From the NCBI GenBank assembly GCA_025964215.1, contig JAOPZG010000009.1:1-17234 (forward strand): a stretch of 17,234 nucleotides of DNA. Direction: 5' to 3'. Made by a program: the position numbers and the translations under genes. The stretch is from Conexibacter sp. Its GTDB lineage: Bacteria; Actinomycetota; Thermoleophilia; Solirubrobacterales; Solirubrobacteraceae. Below, piece by piece: positions 7,255 to 15,960 of the stretch (the stretch's first letter is position 1; every line of letters begins with the position of its first letter). The notes beneath the pieces were generated by a model. It was given only the letters and a program-made list of their open reading frames with translations. It had not been told where the DNA came from and did no database searches.

Positions 7255-9659
7255 GCTTCGCGTGGCGCAACGTCCTGTTCGGCCGCGACGCCGCTGATGC
7301 GTGGGCGCTGTTCCGGGTGCACACCGCGTCCTACGCGGGGTTGTCGACGGCGGCCAAGATCGAGCGTCTGGCCGCGCTGGCCAGCTACGCGGCGGCCGCC
7401 GAGGCCGACTTCCAGATCCTGCGCGTGAGCCGTGCGGCGTCGTCATCGCAGTACGCCCGGACGGCACGACAGATGCTTGACCCGGTTCACGGTGAGGACG
7501 CGCGGCTCGCGGCGCTGATCGCCGAGCACGCGACGGCGATCGACCGCTACGGCGCGGCGACCGCCGAGGTCTTCCTCGCCGTGCGGCTCGACGCGCCGTC
7601 GGGGTTCTCCGGGTCGCTTGCCGGAGCTCTGAATGACGTGCGCCGGCTCGTGGGGCTGCGCGACGCGCGTGGCATCTCGCAGCGCCGGCTCGACGAGGTC
7701 CTCGATCACGAGGCGGTCGCCTATGGCCGCGCCGGCGACTACCTCGATGTCGAACGAGCGTCGACGGCCGAGCTGCAGTGGCTGCTGCGCCGCACGGCGC
7801 TGCGCGGCGTCGGCGAACCGGAGAGCGACGAGCACTGGCGGCCCCAAGCGCTGGTGCTCGACGCCGAGGACGAGGACGGGGGACGGCGGTTCCGCCCGCT
7901 CGACGCGCAGCTGATGGCGCTGCTTGACGAGCCGATCAGCGTCGAGCGCGACCGGCTGATCGTGGGGGAGGTGCATCAGGCGGTGCTCGTCGCGGGCGCG
8001 CTGCCGGAGACGACGACCTTCCCGGGGCGACAGGCCGAGCTGCTCTTCGCGCCGCTGGAAGCGGTTGGCTTTCCGGTCGACGCGACCTTCGCGGCGCGGT
8101 GGATTCCCAACGATGCCGCGCTGTCGCTGGTGCGCCGGCGCATCGTCGACGCCGACCACGCCTTCGCCGAGGAGAGCCACGGCGACCACGGCCCGACCGC
8201 ACGCACCGCCGTGCGCCCGGACCTCGTCCGTGAGCTCGAAGACGAACTAACGGCCACCGACCGACCCCCACTGCTTCGGGGCCAGGTGAGCTTCGCCGTG
8301 GGCGCGTGGTCTGCCGACGAGCTCGAAGAGCGAGTGCGTCGACTCCGTCGTGAGCTGGCGCCGATCGCGCTGCATCGCCCCAAGGACATCCAGTTGCCGC
8401 TATGGCTCGGCCATCTCCCCGCGCAGCTCCCGCGGGTCCGGCGCTACGACGACGTGTTCCTGCCCGAGCAGCTCGGCGCGATGGTCCCGACGGCGACCCA
8501 CGCTGTCGGCGCCCGCACCGGGCTGCTGATCGGCCACACGCTGTCGGGCTCGCCGCAGCCGGTGCTCTTTGACGCGACCGAGGGGTCGCGCGAGGACGAC
8601 ACCCCGGCCGTGCTGTGCACCGGAACGCCCGGCCGAGGCAAGACGGCGACCGCGCAACTCTTGGCGGCCGGCGCGTTCATGACCGGCTCGGCGGTCGTCG
8701 ACATCGATCCCAAGGGCGATCACCGCCTGGCCGAGGCGATCGGTGAGGAGCACGTCGACCACGTCGAGATCACCGCGGGCGACCGCGACCGCGGACGTCT
8801 TGATCCGATGCGGATCGCGCCGTTGGACATGCGCGTGGAGTTGGCCTACTCCTTTCTGACCGAGCTGCTGCCGGCGCCGGTCCCGCCGACATGGCAGACC
8901 GAGATCCGCGCCGCCGTCGCCGAGGCCGTCGACCGCGGTGCCCGCAGCAGCGGCCTGATCCTCGACCGCCTCGAGCAAGGCGGCGACGACGCCCGCGCGG
9001 CAGCACGCGCGCTGGAGATCCACGCCGGCTCGGGCTTGGTCCAGCTCGGCTTCGCCGACCGAGCGACGGCCCCGCCGCCCGCGGTGCAGAAGCCGGTGAC
9101 GAGCATGCGCATCGTCAACCTCGTGCTCCCCGAGGCCGGCACGCCGCGCGCCGAGCTGACCCCCGAGGAACGCACCGGCCGCGCCCTGCTGCGGCTGCTC
9201 GCCGTGCACGCGATGGACCTCTTAGGCAGCGACCGGTCGCGTCACAAGCTGTTGATCCTCGAGGAGGTCTCCCAGCTCGTCGGCGATGTCGTCGGTCTCT
9301 CGTTGGTGATGCGGATCGTCAAGTGGTGTCGCAGCCAGAACGGCACCCCGGTGCTCATCGACCAGCTCCTCGACGGCCTCCAGGCCGTCATCGACCTGGT
9401 CGGCTGGCACTTCGCCTTCGGCGTCAAGACCGAGCGCGAGGCCAAGCGCGTGATCGCCCACCTCGGCCTCGACGTCGACGACGCCACCCTCGTCGCCCGC
9501 CAGCAACGCTTCCGCCGCGGCCAATGCCTCGTCCGCGACTACGAGGGCCGCGTCGGCGCCGTGCAGATCGACCTCGGCACCCTGCTCAAGCAGCTCACGA
9601 CGACCCCACCCCGGCGCGGAGCCGGCATCGAAGACGATGACCAGATGGCGTTGTTGTAG
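7239..9659 (+). CDS. virB4: VirB4-like type IV secretion ATPase
   Basis: An 806-residue motor ATPase that would power assembly of, or transport through, the conjugation channel at the inner membrane. The N-terminal ~440 residues are the variable VirB4 domain. The C-terminal RecA-like domain has Walker A as GTPGRGKT at 462-469, then VVDIDPKGDH, typical of VirB4/HerA-like enzymes. Walker B is LLILEE at 671-676, followed by a conserved-looking MRIVKWCRSQNGTPVLIDQL segment. Length is normal for the family. I place the start at a GTG at 7239, with GGAG eight bases upstream. The frame stays open back to 7062, but the extra residues are Arg/Ala-rich antisense-like text inside the TcpE-like gene. It overlaps the next gene by about 23 bases. 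All catalytic residues I can check are present. Confidence 0.9.
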   Translation: MRPPLSFAWRNVLFGRDAADAWALFRVHTASYAGLSTAAKIERLAALASYAAAAEADFQILRVSRAASSSQYARTARQMLDPVHGEDARLAALIAEHATAIDRYGAATAEVFLAVRLDAPSGFSGSLAGALNDVRRLVGLRDARGISQRRLDEVLDHEAVAYGRAGDYLDVERASTAELQWLLRRTALRGVGEPESDEHWRPQALVLDAEDEDGGRRFRPLDAQLMALLDEPISVERDRLIVGEVHQAVLVAGALPETTTFPGRQAELLFAPLEAVGFPVDATFAARWIPNDAALSLVRRRIVDADHAFAEESHGDHGPTARTAVRPDLVRELEDELTATDRPPLLRGQVSFAVGAWSADELEERVRRLRRELAPIALHRPKDIQLPLWLGHLPAQLPRVRRYDDVFLPEQLGAMVPTATHAVGARTGLLIGHTLSGSPQPVLFDATEGSREDDTPAVLCTGTPGRGKTATAQLLAAGAFMTGSAVVDIDPKGDHRLAEAIGEEHVDHVEITAGDRDRGRLDPMRIAPLDMRVELAYSFLTELLPAPVPPTWQTEIRAAVAEAVDRGARSSGLILDRLEQGGDDARAAARALEIHAGSGLVQLGFADRATAPPPAVQKPVTSMRIVNLVLPEAGTPRAELTPEERTGRALLRLLAVHAMDLLGSDRSRHKLLILEEVSQLVGDVVGLSLVMRIVKWCRSQNGTPVLIDQLLDGLQAVIDLVGWHFAFGVKTEREAKRVIAHLGLDVDDATLVARQQRFRRGQCLVRDYEGRVGAVQIDLGTLLKQLTTTPPRRGAGIEDDDQMALL

Positions 9660-11862
9660 CTGCTGGTTGGCGGTCATGGTCGCGTGGGTGGGGCTCGCGT
9701 CCCCCGCCGACGCGGCGACGGGCACGGCGGCAACGACTTCCACGCCGGCATCGACGACGGCTCCGGCATCGACGGCTGTACCGGCACCGACCGAGACGTC
9801 TGACGACGCCTACTCCGACCCGTCACGATCCCTGGGCGCGACGTCACCGTCCTGCCGCTACGGACTCTCGGCGGCCGCGCGGCGTAGCTGCCGGGCCAGC
9901 GGCTCGGTCGCCGAACCCCATCCACTGAGCAGCTACGGGATCGACGTTCGCGTCGGCTTCTCGATCACCGACCCAGGCCGCTCGTTCCTCGGCGCGCTGC
10001 AGACGCTCGGCGCGGGGTTGTGGATGGCCTTGCTCTACATCGTCAAGGGCGTCCTGTTGTTGTTGGAGTGGGCGTTCTCGCTCGACCTGACCAACGAGGC
10101 GATGCCGCAGCTGCGAACGACGCTGGCACGCCTGCACGACCAGGCCTTCGGCGACTGGTGGCTCCTGCTCGGCATCTCGCTGACCGGCGTGTGGGGGATC
10201 CACCGCGGCCTCGTGCAGCGCCGCACGACCGAGACGATCGCCGGCCTCGCCGCGACGGTGGCGTTGATGGTCGGCGGGCTGTTGATCATCAGCCGACCAG
10301 ACGACACCGTGGGCTGGGCGGCCCGGGCGACCAACGACGCGGGCATGGCCGTGCTCGCAGCCGGCACCGGCAGCCGCGCCGACGATCCGCGCGACGCGCT
10401 GGCCAACTCGCTGCGCCAGGTCTTCGACACCACCGTGCGCGAGCCGTGGTGCGCGCTGGAGTTCGGGTCGGTCGACTACTGCGACGTCCGCACGGGCGAC
10501 CCATCGCGCGCGACCAACGCGGAGCTCTGGCTGAACTACCCGGCCCAAGGCTGGCAGCGCGGGCGGCTGCACAAGCTCATGAAGGGAGACGACGGCGGCG
10601 GAGGCCTCCCCGACCCACTGACCGCCGCCAAGGACGTCCTGGGCATCGGCGGCGATCGCAAGCTCCCCGACGACGTCGAGGCGCTCATCCACAAGGACTC
10701 TGACCGCGCGAGCATCCAAGAAGCCGGCGGCACCTTCCCGCGCCTGGCCCTGTTGGTCATCATCTTGGTCGGGCTGACCGGAGCGATCGCGCTGTACGCC
10801 TACCTCGGCGTCCGGCTCGTGCTCGCCGCGGGCCTCGGGCTGGTGTTGCTGTTGATCGCGCCTGCGATGCTGATCGCACCGGCGCTCGGTGACGGGGGCC
10901 GTGCGACGTTCATCGCCTGGATCAAGCGCCTCCTCGGGGCCGAGGTCGCGAAGCTCGTCTTCGCGATCTTCCTCACCGTCGTTCTCGCGGCAAGCCGCGT
11001 GTTCGGTGGCCTCGAGCTTGGGTGGTTCGGCACCTGGCTTCTGGAGGCGGCGTTCTGGTGGGGCATCTTCATCAAGCGCCACGAGATCCTCGACTTCGTC
11101 TCCGGCGGCCTCCCTCAGCAGCACGGCGACGGCATCGGGCACGTGCTGTCGCACGGCTACTACGCCTGGATGCTCGGGCGCGGCGCTCGACAGATGGCCT
11201 CACGCGCGACCGCCCCGGCCGGCGCGGGCGCCGAAGCCGTCCGAACCTCACGCCAAGAACATCAAGAAGCCCGATCGGCAGCGACACGTTCCCTGGCCGG
11301 CGAGCGCCTGGACGAACGCCACCGCGAGGACATCGTCTCGGGACAGGACCAGGCCCGCGGGGTCGTCGCGCAACGCGAAGTGCTCCAGCGCGAACTCCGG
11401 GCGACCGACCGGCGCCTGGCAGGCCACGACGAAGCGACGGCGGTCGCCAACGCGACCAAGTCCAAGCCGCCGGCGCCCAACCCCGAACAGCGCCAGCTCA
11501 TCGCCCACCGCCAACACCTGCGAGGGCTGCTGGCCGACCCCGCCGCGACCGAGGCCGAGCAGACCGTGCGCCACGCCGACCGCAACCGCGCCCTCACCGG
11601 CGACTCGGTCACGCGCACCGATGTCGACGTTCACCGCGCACGGCGCGCCGAGGAACTGCGCGGCGCCGATACGGACGCAAACCAGGAAGAACGAGACCTG
11701 CTCGCCGCCGCCCAGGCACGACCCGGAGACCGCACGGCAGACGAGCGAGCGCGCCGTTGGCTCGACGACGACGAGCTCAAACAGCGGCGCGCTCAGAGCC
11801 TCGCGGAGTTGCGCGCCGAGCGCCGGCAAAGGCGCGCCGGGCAAGGACGGCGTCGGCGATGA
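9637..11862 (+). CDS. VirB6/TrbL-like multi-pass channel protein with a long charged C-terminal tail
   Basis: A 741-residue polytopic membrane protein in the position of TcpH/Orf15/VirB6, which form the inner-membrane pore. A signal-like segment (residues 9-27, ending SPADA) is followed by a Thr/Ala/Pro-rich linker. Hydrophobic segments then lie at about 117-149, 172-190, 201-219, 368-416 (probably two helices), 436-455 and 462-480. An extracellular or loop region at about 220-365 holds Cys272 and Cys282 and a Gly-rich GDDGGGGLPDP. The last ~200 residues are highly charged, Arg/Glu/Gln/Ala-rich and helical, probably a cytoplasmic coiled extension. The ATG at 9637 lies inside the end of virB4 and lacks a strong ribosome site; an ATG at 9676 is the alternative, but it shortens the signal segment. 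The stop overlaps the next start as ATGA. Confidence 0.8.
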   Translation: MTRWRCCSCWLAVMVAWVGLASPADAATGTAATTSTPASTTAPASTAVPAPTETSDDAYSDPSRSLGATSPSCRYGLSAAARRSCRASGSVAEPHPLSSYGIDVRVGFSITDPGRSFLGALQTLGAGLWMALLYIVKGVLLLLEWAFSLDLTNEAMPQLRTTLARLHDQAFGDWWLLLGISLTGVWGIHRGLVQRRTTETIAGLAATVALMVGGLLIISRPDDTVGWAARATNDAGMAVLAAGTGSRADDPRDALANSLRQVFDTTVREPWCALEFGSVDYCDVRTGDPSRATNAELWLNYPAQGWQRGRLHKLMKGDDGGGGLPDPLTAAKDVLGIGGDRKLPDDVEALIHKDSDRASIQEAGGTFPRLALLVIILVGLTGAIALYAYLGVRLVLAAGLGLVLLLIAPAMLIAPALGDGGRATFIAWIKRLLGAEVAKLVFAIFLTVVLAASRVFGGLELGWFGTWLLEAAFWWGIFIKRHEILDFVSGGLPQQHGDGIGHVLSHGYYAWMLGRGARQMASRATAPAGAGAEAVRTSRQEHQEARSAATRSLAGERLDERHREDIVSGQDQARGVVAQREVLQRELRATDRRLAGHDEATAVANATKSKPPAPNPEQRQLIAHRQHLRGLLADPAATEAEQTVRHADRNRALTGDSVTRTDVDVHRARRAEELRGADTDANQEERDLLAAAQARPGDRTADERARRWLDDDELKQRRAQSLAELRAERRQRRAGQGRRRR

Positions 11863-12821
11863 AAGCCGCCACCGCGTCGGTCGCCGCGCTTCTCGCAACG
11901 TTCGCCCTCTGTGCGGCAGCCCTCACCGGCTGGATGCTCATGGCCTCCGGCGCCAGCGGCCAGAGCGGATGCTCCTCGACCAACCTCGACGACAACGCCG
12001 TACCCGCTGAGTTGTCACCGCTCTTCGCTGCCGCTTCCAAGACGTACGGGTTGGATCCAGAGGGACCGGCGATCCTCGCCGGCCTGACCAAGGTCGAGTC
12101 CGACTTTGGCCGCAACATGGGACCGTCGAGCGCCGGCGCGATCGGGTGGACGCAGTTCATGCCCGACACCTGGAAGCGCTACGGCGTCGACGCAGACGGC
12201 GACGGCAAGGCCGACCCCATGACCGCCGCGGACGCCATCACCTCGGCCGCTCGGTACCTGAAAGCTCTAGGAGCACCCGCCGACTGGCACCGCGCGCTGC
12301 TGGGCTACAACCACGCCGAGTGGTACGTCACCAAGGTCCTCGACCAAGCCCGGGCGCTGTCGACCGGCACCACCGATGTCGCGGCTGTGTGCTCGGCGCC
12401 GCTCGACGTCGGCAGCGGCGGCCGCGTCTTCGGCGGTGGACAGATCGTCCCGATCCCCGGCGAGCCCGGCATGACGATCGACGAGCGACTGCTTCCCGAC
12501 CTCGCATTCCTGCGCGCGCGCTTCCACGTCACCGTCACCGCGGGCTACGCCCCGACCGGACACGAGCCCCATGGCGAGCACCCGCTCGGCCTCGCCGTCG
12601 ACCTCGTCCCCGGGCCGGGCGGCACCTGGGACGACGTCGACGCGCTCGCCCACTGGGCCGAGCCCCAGCAGAACCAGCCACGACCGCCGTTCCGATGGGT
12701 CGGCTACGACGGCGACCCAGGCCACGGACGCGGCAACCACCTCCACCTCTCATGGATCCACGCCCCGGCACCAAGCGGGCCGCCCGCCGCCTGGGTCCAA
12801 GTCCTCACGGGGTCACCATGA
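11859..12821 (+). CDS. Peptidoglycan hydrolase: lytic transglycosylase fused to an M15-like zinc peptidase domain
   Basis: A 320-residue secreted enzyme expected to open the cell wall for the transfer channel, the role of TcpG/VirB1-type proteins. An N-terminal helix (about residues 5-29) is a signal peptide or anchor. The first domain is lysozyme-like: LTKVESDFGRN carries the likely catalytic Glu80. GAIGWTQFMPDTWKRYGVD at 93-111 and ADPMTAADAITSAARYL complete the transglycosylase signature. The second domain has HPLGLAVD (His241, Asp248), matching the HxxGxAxD zinc motif of M15 D-Ala-D-Ala peptidases, and GNHLHL, where His294 or His296 supplies the third ligand. The ATG at 11859 overlaps the previous stop; a longer frame from 11022 is antisense-like text inside the VirB6-like gene. 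The end overlaps the VirD4 start as ATGA. Confidence 0.85.
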   Translation: MKAATASVAALLATFALCAAALTGWMLMASGASGQSGCSSTNLDDNAVPAELSPLFAAASKTYGLDPEGPAILAGLTKVESDFGRNMGPSSAGAIGWTQFMPDTWKRYGVDADGDGKADPMTAADAITSAARYLKALGAPADWHRALLGYNHAEWYVTKVLDQARALSTGTTDVAAVCSAPLDVGSGGRVFGGGQIVPIPGEPGMTIDERLLPDLAFLRARFHVTVTAGYAPTGHEPHGEHPLGLAVDLVPGPGGTWDDVDALAHWAEPQQNQPRPPFRWVGYDGDPGHGRGNHLHLSWIHAPAPSGPPAAWVQVLTGSP

Positions 12822-14413
12822 GCAACGACAACAACAAGAACACTGATCTCGACGACGCGCTGCCCGGCCTGGCGTGGATGGCGGGAGGCCTTGTCCTGGC
12901 CGCCGGCGTCGCGTGGACGATCCCGGCGCTGGCGGGCCTGCTGCGCGCTGGACACCTCCCGCACGTCGGGCCGGCGCGCGCACTCCTCTCTGCGCTCCGG
13001 CTCCTCGGCGACGGCCATTGGGGTGACCCGGCCAACGCCTACCCGTCCGAGGCCCGCGCCTCCTTGCCCGGACCGTTGTTGTGGTGGTTGACCACGGCAG
13101 CGGTCCTCAGCGCATGGGCCGCGGTCGGGACGTTCGCGCTGCGTCGCGTCGAGCCCCAGCTCGCCCGCGAGCGCCTCGGTCGCCGCTCGTTCGACTGGCG
13201 AGGCGCGCACCCGCGTGCGTGGGGTCGTCACCGCGACCTGCGGCTCGGCCGTGCGGCGGCTCGCGGTTTCTCGCTCGGCCGCGTCGACGGTCGACCGGTG
13301 TACGCCGACGAGGAAGCGCATGTTGTCGTCATTGCTCCGACGCGCGCCGGGAAGACGACGCGCTGCGTCATCCCGTGGCTGCTTGAGCACGACGGACCGG
13401 CGATCGTCACCAGCACCAACCGCGATGTCATCGACGCCGCGCGCGAGGCCCGGGAGCGCGCGGGGCGCACCTGGATCTTCGACCCCTTCGGCACGGAATC
13501 GATGGCCTGGTCGCCGCTGGCCGGATGCGAGACCTGGTCCGGTGCGCTACGCCAAGCCCAGTGGCTCGCCGACGCATCGTCAGACGGCGACTCCGAGATC
13601 GCCCGCTACTGGCGGGGCGAGGCCGCCAAGCTCCTCGCGCCGCTCCTCCACGCCGCCGCGCTCGGCGCACACGACATGACGACCGTCCTCGGCTGGGTCG
13701 ACGCACAGGAGACCCGCGCCGTTCTGACGATCCTCAGCACCGCACAGGCAGACCCGGCTCGAGCGCAACTCAAAGCGATCTCCGAGCTCGACCCACGCAA
13801 CCGCGGCACCACCTATATGTCGGCCGGGTCGGTCCTCGCAGCCTACCTCTAACCCGAAGTCCAACAACTCGCCGGCGACAATTTCTCACCCAGCCGATTC
13901 GTCGCCTCCGCCGCCGACACGCTCTTCCTTGTAGCCGAAGACCGCCACCAACAACTCGTCGCACCATTGTTGGTGGCCTTGCTCGCCGCCGTCCTGCACG
14001 AGGCCATCGAGACCGGCACCTTCCGCGAAGGCGACCGCCGACTCAAGCTCCTCCTCGACGAGGCCGCGAACGTCGCACCCTTGTCCCAACTTCCCCGAAC
14101 CATGTCCCAAGTCGCCGGCCACGGAATCCGCGTCGCCACCGTCTGGCAATCCCTCGCCCAAATGCGCGAACGCTATGGCCGCGGCTCCGACACCATCATC
14201 GCCAACTCCACCGCCAAGCTCTACCTCGGCCCGATCACCGACGACGCGACGCGCGACCATGTCGTCGCCCTGCTCGGTGACCAGCAGGGCAACGACGGAC
14301 GCCACCGCCGCGCGACGTCCGCGTCGCTACAGCAGCTTCAAGGAGATCGAGCACTTCTTGTGGCTGGGGCACGTCTGCCGGCCCTGGTGACGCTACGCCC
14401 GTACTGGCTCTGA
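12818..14413 (+). pseudogene. virD4: VirD4-like coupling ATPase interrupted by an in-frame TAA
   Basis: The type IV coupling protein binds the DNA-protein substrate and feeds it to the channel. Two N-terminal helices (about residues 17-41 and 86-108) anchor it. Walker A is APTRAGKT at 173-180. At codon 345 a TAA (13850-13852) ends the first part at 344 residues. The same frame then continues without further stops for 186 codons, with FVASAADTLFLVAEDRHQQL, Walker B as LLLDEA at 411-416, the TraG-like GHGIRVATVWQSLAQM, and a normal end at LRPYWL. The first part could be made alone but lacks Walker B. The second part (13853-14413) has only poor restarts, TTG 13967 and GTG 13973. Restoring codon 345, for example to GAA or CAA, gives a 531-residue protein of usual family length. 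A true nonsense mutation, a sequencing error or readthrough are all possible. Confidence 0.85.
13850..13852 (+). other. In-frame ochre stop splitting the coupling-protein gene
   Basis: The local codons read GCC TAC CTC TAA CCC GAA GTC. The flanking peptide GSVLAAYL-x-PEVQQL is continuous family-like text across the stop. A single change from GAA or CAA would create it. The base after the stop is C, generally a weaker termination context, but no recoding element is recognised nearby. Confidence 0.9.
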
Positions 14414-14517
14414 CGTGCCGGTGACTTGGCCCTCTGAGGCGCCGTGGTCCTGCCATCACGCGGAAGGACATGCCCTAAAACGCGCCGCTCCCAGTCTCTT
14501 GGCCGCTCGAGGCGGGG
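14414..14517. other. Convergent intergenic region at the 3' end of the conjugation operon
   Basis: These 104 bases separate the coupling-protein stop from the convergent ATPase stop. I see no convincing hairpin plus T-tract, no repeat and no credible small gene. Confidence 0.4.
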
Positions 14518-15960
14518 TTACGCCAGTAAGCCGATGGCACGGCCGTAGTTCCCGAGTTTCCCCAGGACGTAGTTCGAGATGGCGGCACGACTGGTCTGTG
14601 TCCGCCACATGATCTCCAGGCGGATGCGATCCCCGGCGCTCGTGATGAGGTAGATGTCGCTGAGGAACTTCAACTCGGTCCCGAGGTCCTTCTCGAGCTG
14701 GTAGGACTCGATCAGCCCAACCTCCTGTAGACCCCGGCCGATTGCGTCGTTGATGAGCCCGTCGTCTTTCGAAGCGATCTTTGCCAGGCTTTCGAACCGC
14801 GCCACCGTGTCTTTTCCGGGCTTCTTGCCGCGCTTGCGCGTGCCGACTTTCTTGCCGGCGAGCACGAGGCCGAGTTCGCTGGTCAGGAGCCGGTCCGAGG
14901 CGGTCTTGTCGGGCGCGGTCGACATGCCGGCGGCCTTCATCGCCTCGTGGAGCTTGTCGCTGCCAAATTGGCGGGCGACGGCTAGGGCCGTGACAATGTC
15001 GAAGTCGAGGATCTTGGCGTCAAGCACTGTCCCGAGGATCCCGAGTTGGTCGGGATGCTTCTTGAGGTCCTTGACTATGTTCGCGTCCGTTGTACTGATC
15101 AGACGATCGATGTCGGCGGTGAAAGCATCGCCACGTGTCAGAGCGGCGGTGTCGCTGTCGGTCTCATTCCCGGCGATGACCACAGTCCACATGCGGCGCG
15201 ACTCCGTAGGAAGCAGCTGTCGCACCGTCGCGCCGTTCCGCAACAGGGCCGCTCGGACGAGCGCGAGGTAGCGACCGATCGTTGGGGCGTCCTCCGCCAT
15301 CGCCTCGGCTTGCTCGGACGAGATGCCGAGCGCCGCAAGGGATGCCCCGTTGTTCAACGCGCCCACGGTGCGATCGGCGATCCGGACGAACTGGCTCCGC
15401 GAAGGCCCGCCGAACCTCTGCACGGGGTCGCCGATGCCGAGCAGCGCCTCTCCGCCGAGTCTGCTCGCGAGGTCGACAAGTCGCTCCGTCAGATCGTCAG
15501 TGTTGGCCGGCCACACGATGAGCGTGTTTCGGCCCCCTGCCGTTCGGAGGAAAGCGTTGATGGCGTGCATACCGGCCTCGAGTGCGGCCGCGGAAACCTC
15601 ACCGAGAGCTTCGCGACCCTCGAGGACGACGATGCGGGCCTCCGTGGTCTCCAGCAGGGCACCAAGGGCGTCGCCGATGTCCTGCGTCGACGCCACGCGC
15701 ACCGTGGTGACCGCGTCGCGAAAGAGCCCGACCGTGTCAAGGAACGTTGACTTTCCTGCGCCCGTCTCGCCGCGTAGGATCATTAGCGATCCACGACCCG
15801 CAGCCCGCATATCTGCGAACCGGCTGTCCATTGCTAGGAGAGCGTCCCCTACCTCAACGACGATGCTCTCGAGCTTGCCGCTCCCAGCTTCGCGGAGACC
15901 CTCAAATCGATCGGGAACCCGGAGTTCTTCTCGGGGAGCAGTGGTCATTGCACCGGTCAC
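14518..15960 (-). CDS. P-loop ATPase of unrecognised family
   Basis: A 480-residue protein with an AAA-like N-terminal domain. Walker A is GETGAGKS at 64-71. ARIVVLEGREAL near 108-119 is the likely Walker B strand, with Glu114. TLIVWPANTDD near 146-156 places an Asn where sensor 1 is expected. Residues ~230-380 are helical with no clear motif. A basic stretch, KKVGTRKRGKKPGK, precedes a C-terminal domain ending LSDIYLIT, RLEIMWRT and ISNYVLGKLGNYG. I do not recognise the family. Such single P-loop proteins with a variable C-terminal module are frequent in defence islands, so a defence or cargo role is possible but unproved. A second in-frame ATG lies four codons in, at 15948. The sampled G+C of about 58% sets it apart from the neighbouring operon. 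It is convergent with virD4 and divergent from the gene at the right edge. Confidence 0.75.
   Translation of the reverse strand: MTGAMTTAPREELRVPDRFEGLREAGSGKLESIVVEVGDALLAMDSRFADMRAAGRGSLMILRGETGAGKSTFLDTVGLFRDAVTTVRVASTQDIGDALGALLETTEARIVVLEGREALGEVSAAALEAGMHAINAFLRTAGGRNTLIVWPANTDDLTERLVDLASRLGGEALLGIGDPVQRFGGPSRSQFVRIADRTVGALNNGASLAALGISSEQAEAMAEDAPTIGRYLALVRAALLRNGATVRQLLPTESRRMWTVVIAGNETDSDTAALTRGDAFTADIDRLISTTDANIVKDLKKHPDQLGILGTVLDAKILDFDIVTALAVARQFGSDKLHEAMKAAGMSTAPDKTASDRLLTSELGLVLAGKKVGTRKRGKKPGKDTVARFESLAKIASKDDGLINDAIGRGLQEVGLIESYQLEKDLGTELKFLSDIYLITSAGDRIRLEIMWRTQTSRAAISNYVLGKLGNYGRAIGLLA

Noticed and set aside
9844..11154. A 436-codon open frame on the minus strand, opposite the VirB6-like gene
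   Set aside because: It is antisense to a gene with clear membrane topology and its text is Arg/Asp/Gln-rich, as expected from reverse reading of high-GC codons. Similar long minus-strand frames at 6331-7467, 4929-6095 and 2139-3038 are rejected for the same reason.
11022..11858. A 279-residue N-terminal extension of the wall hydrolase
   Set aside because: It overlaps the VirB6-like gene entirely and is almost only Arg, Pro, Ala and Gly. The signal peptide begins at the ATG at 11859.
12146..12817. A long N-terminal extension of the coupling protein
   Set aside because: It lies over the hydrolase gene in another frame and is Arg/Pro-rich. The ATG at 12818 with its ATGA overlap is the natural start.
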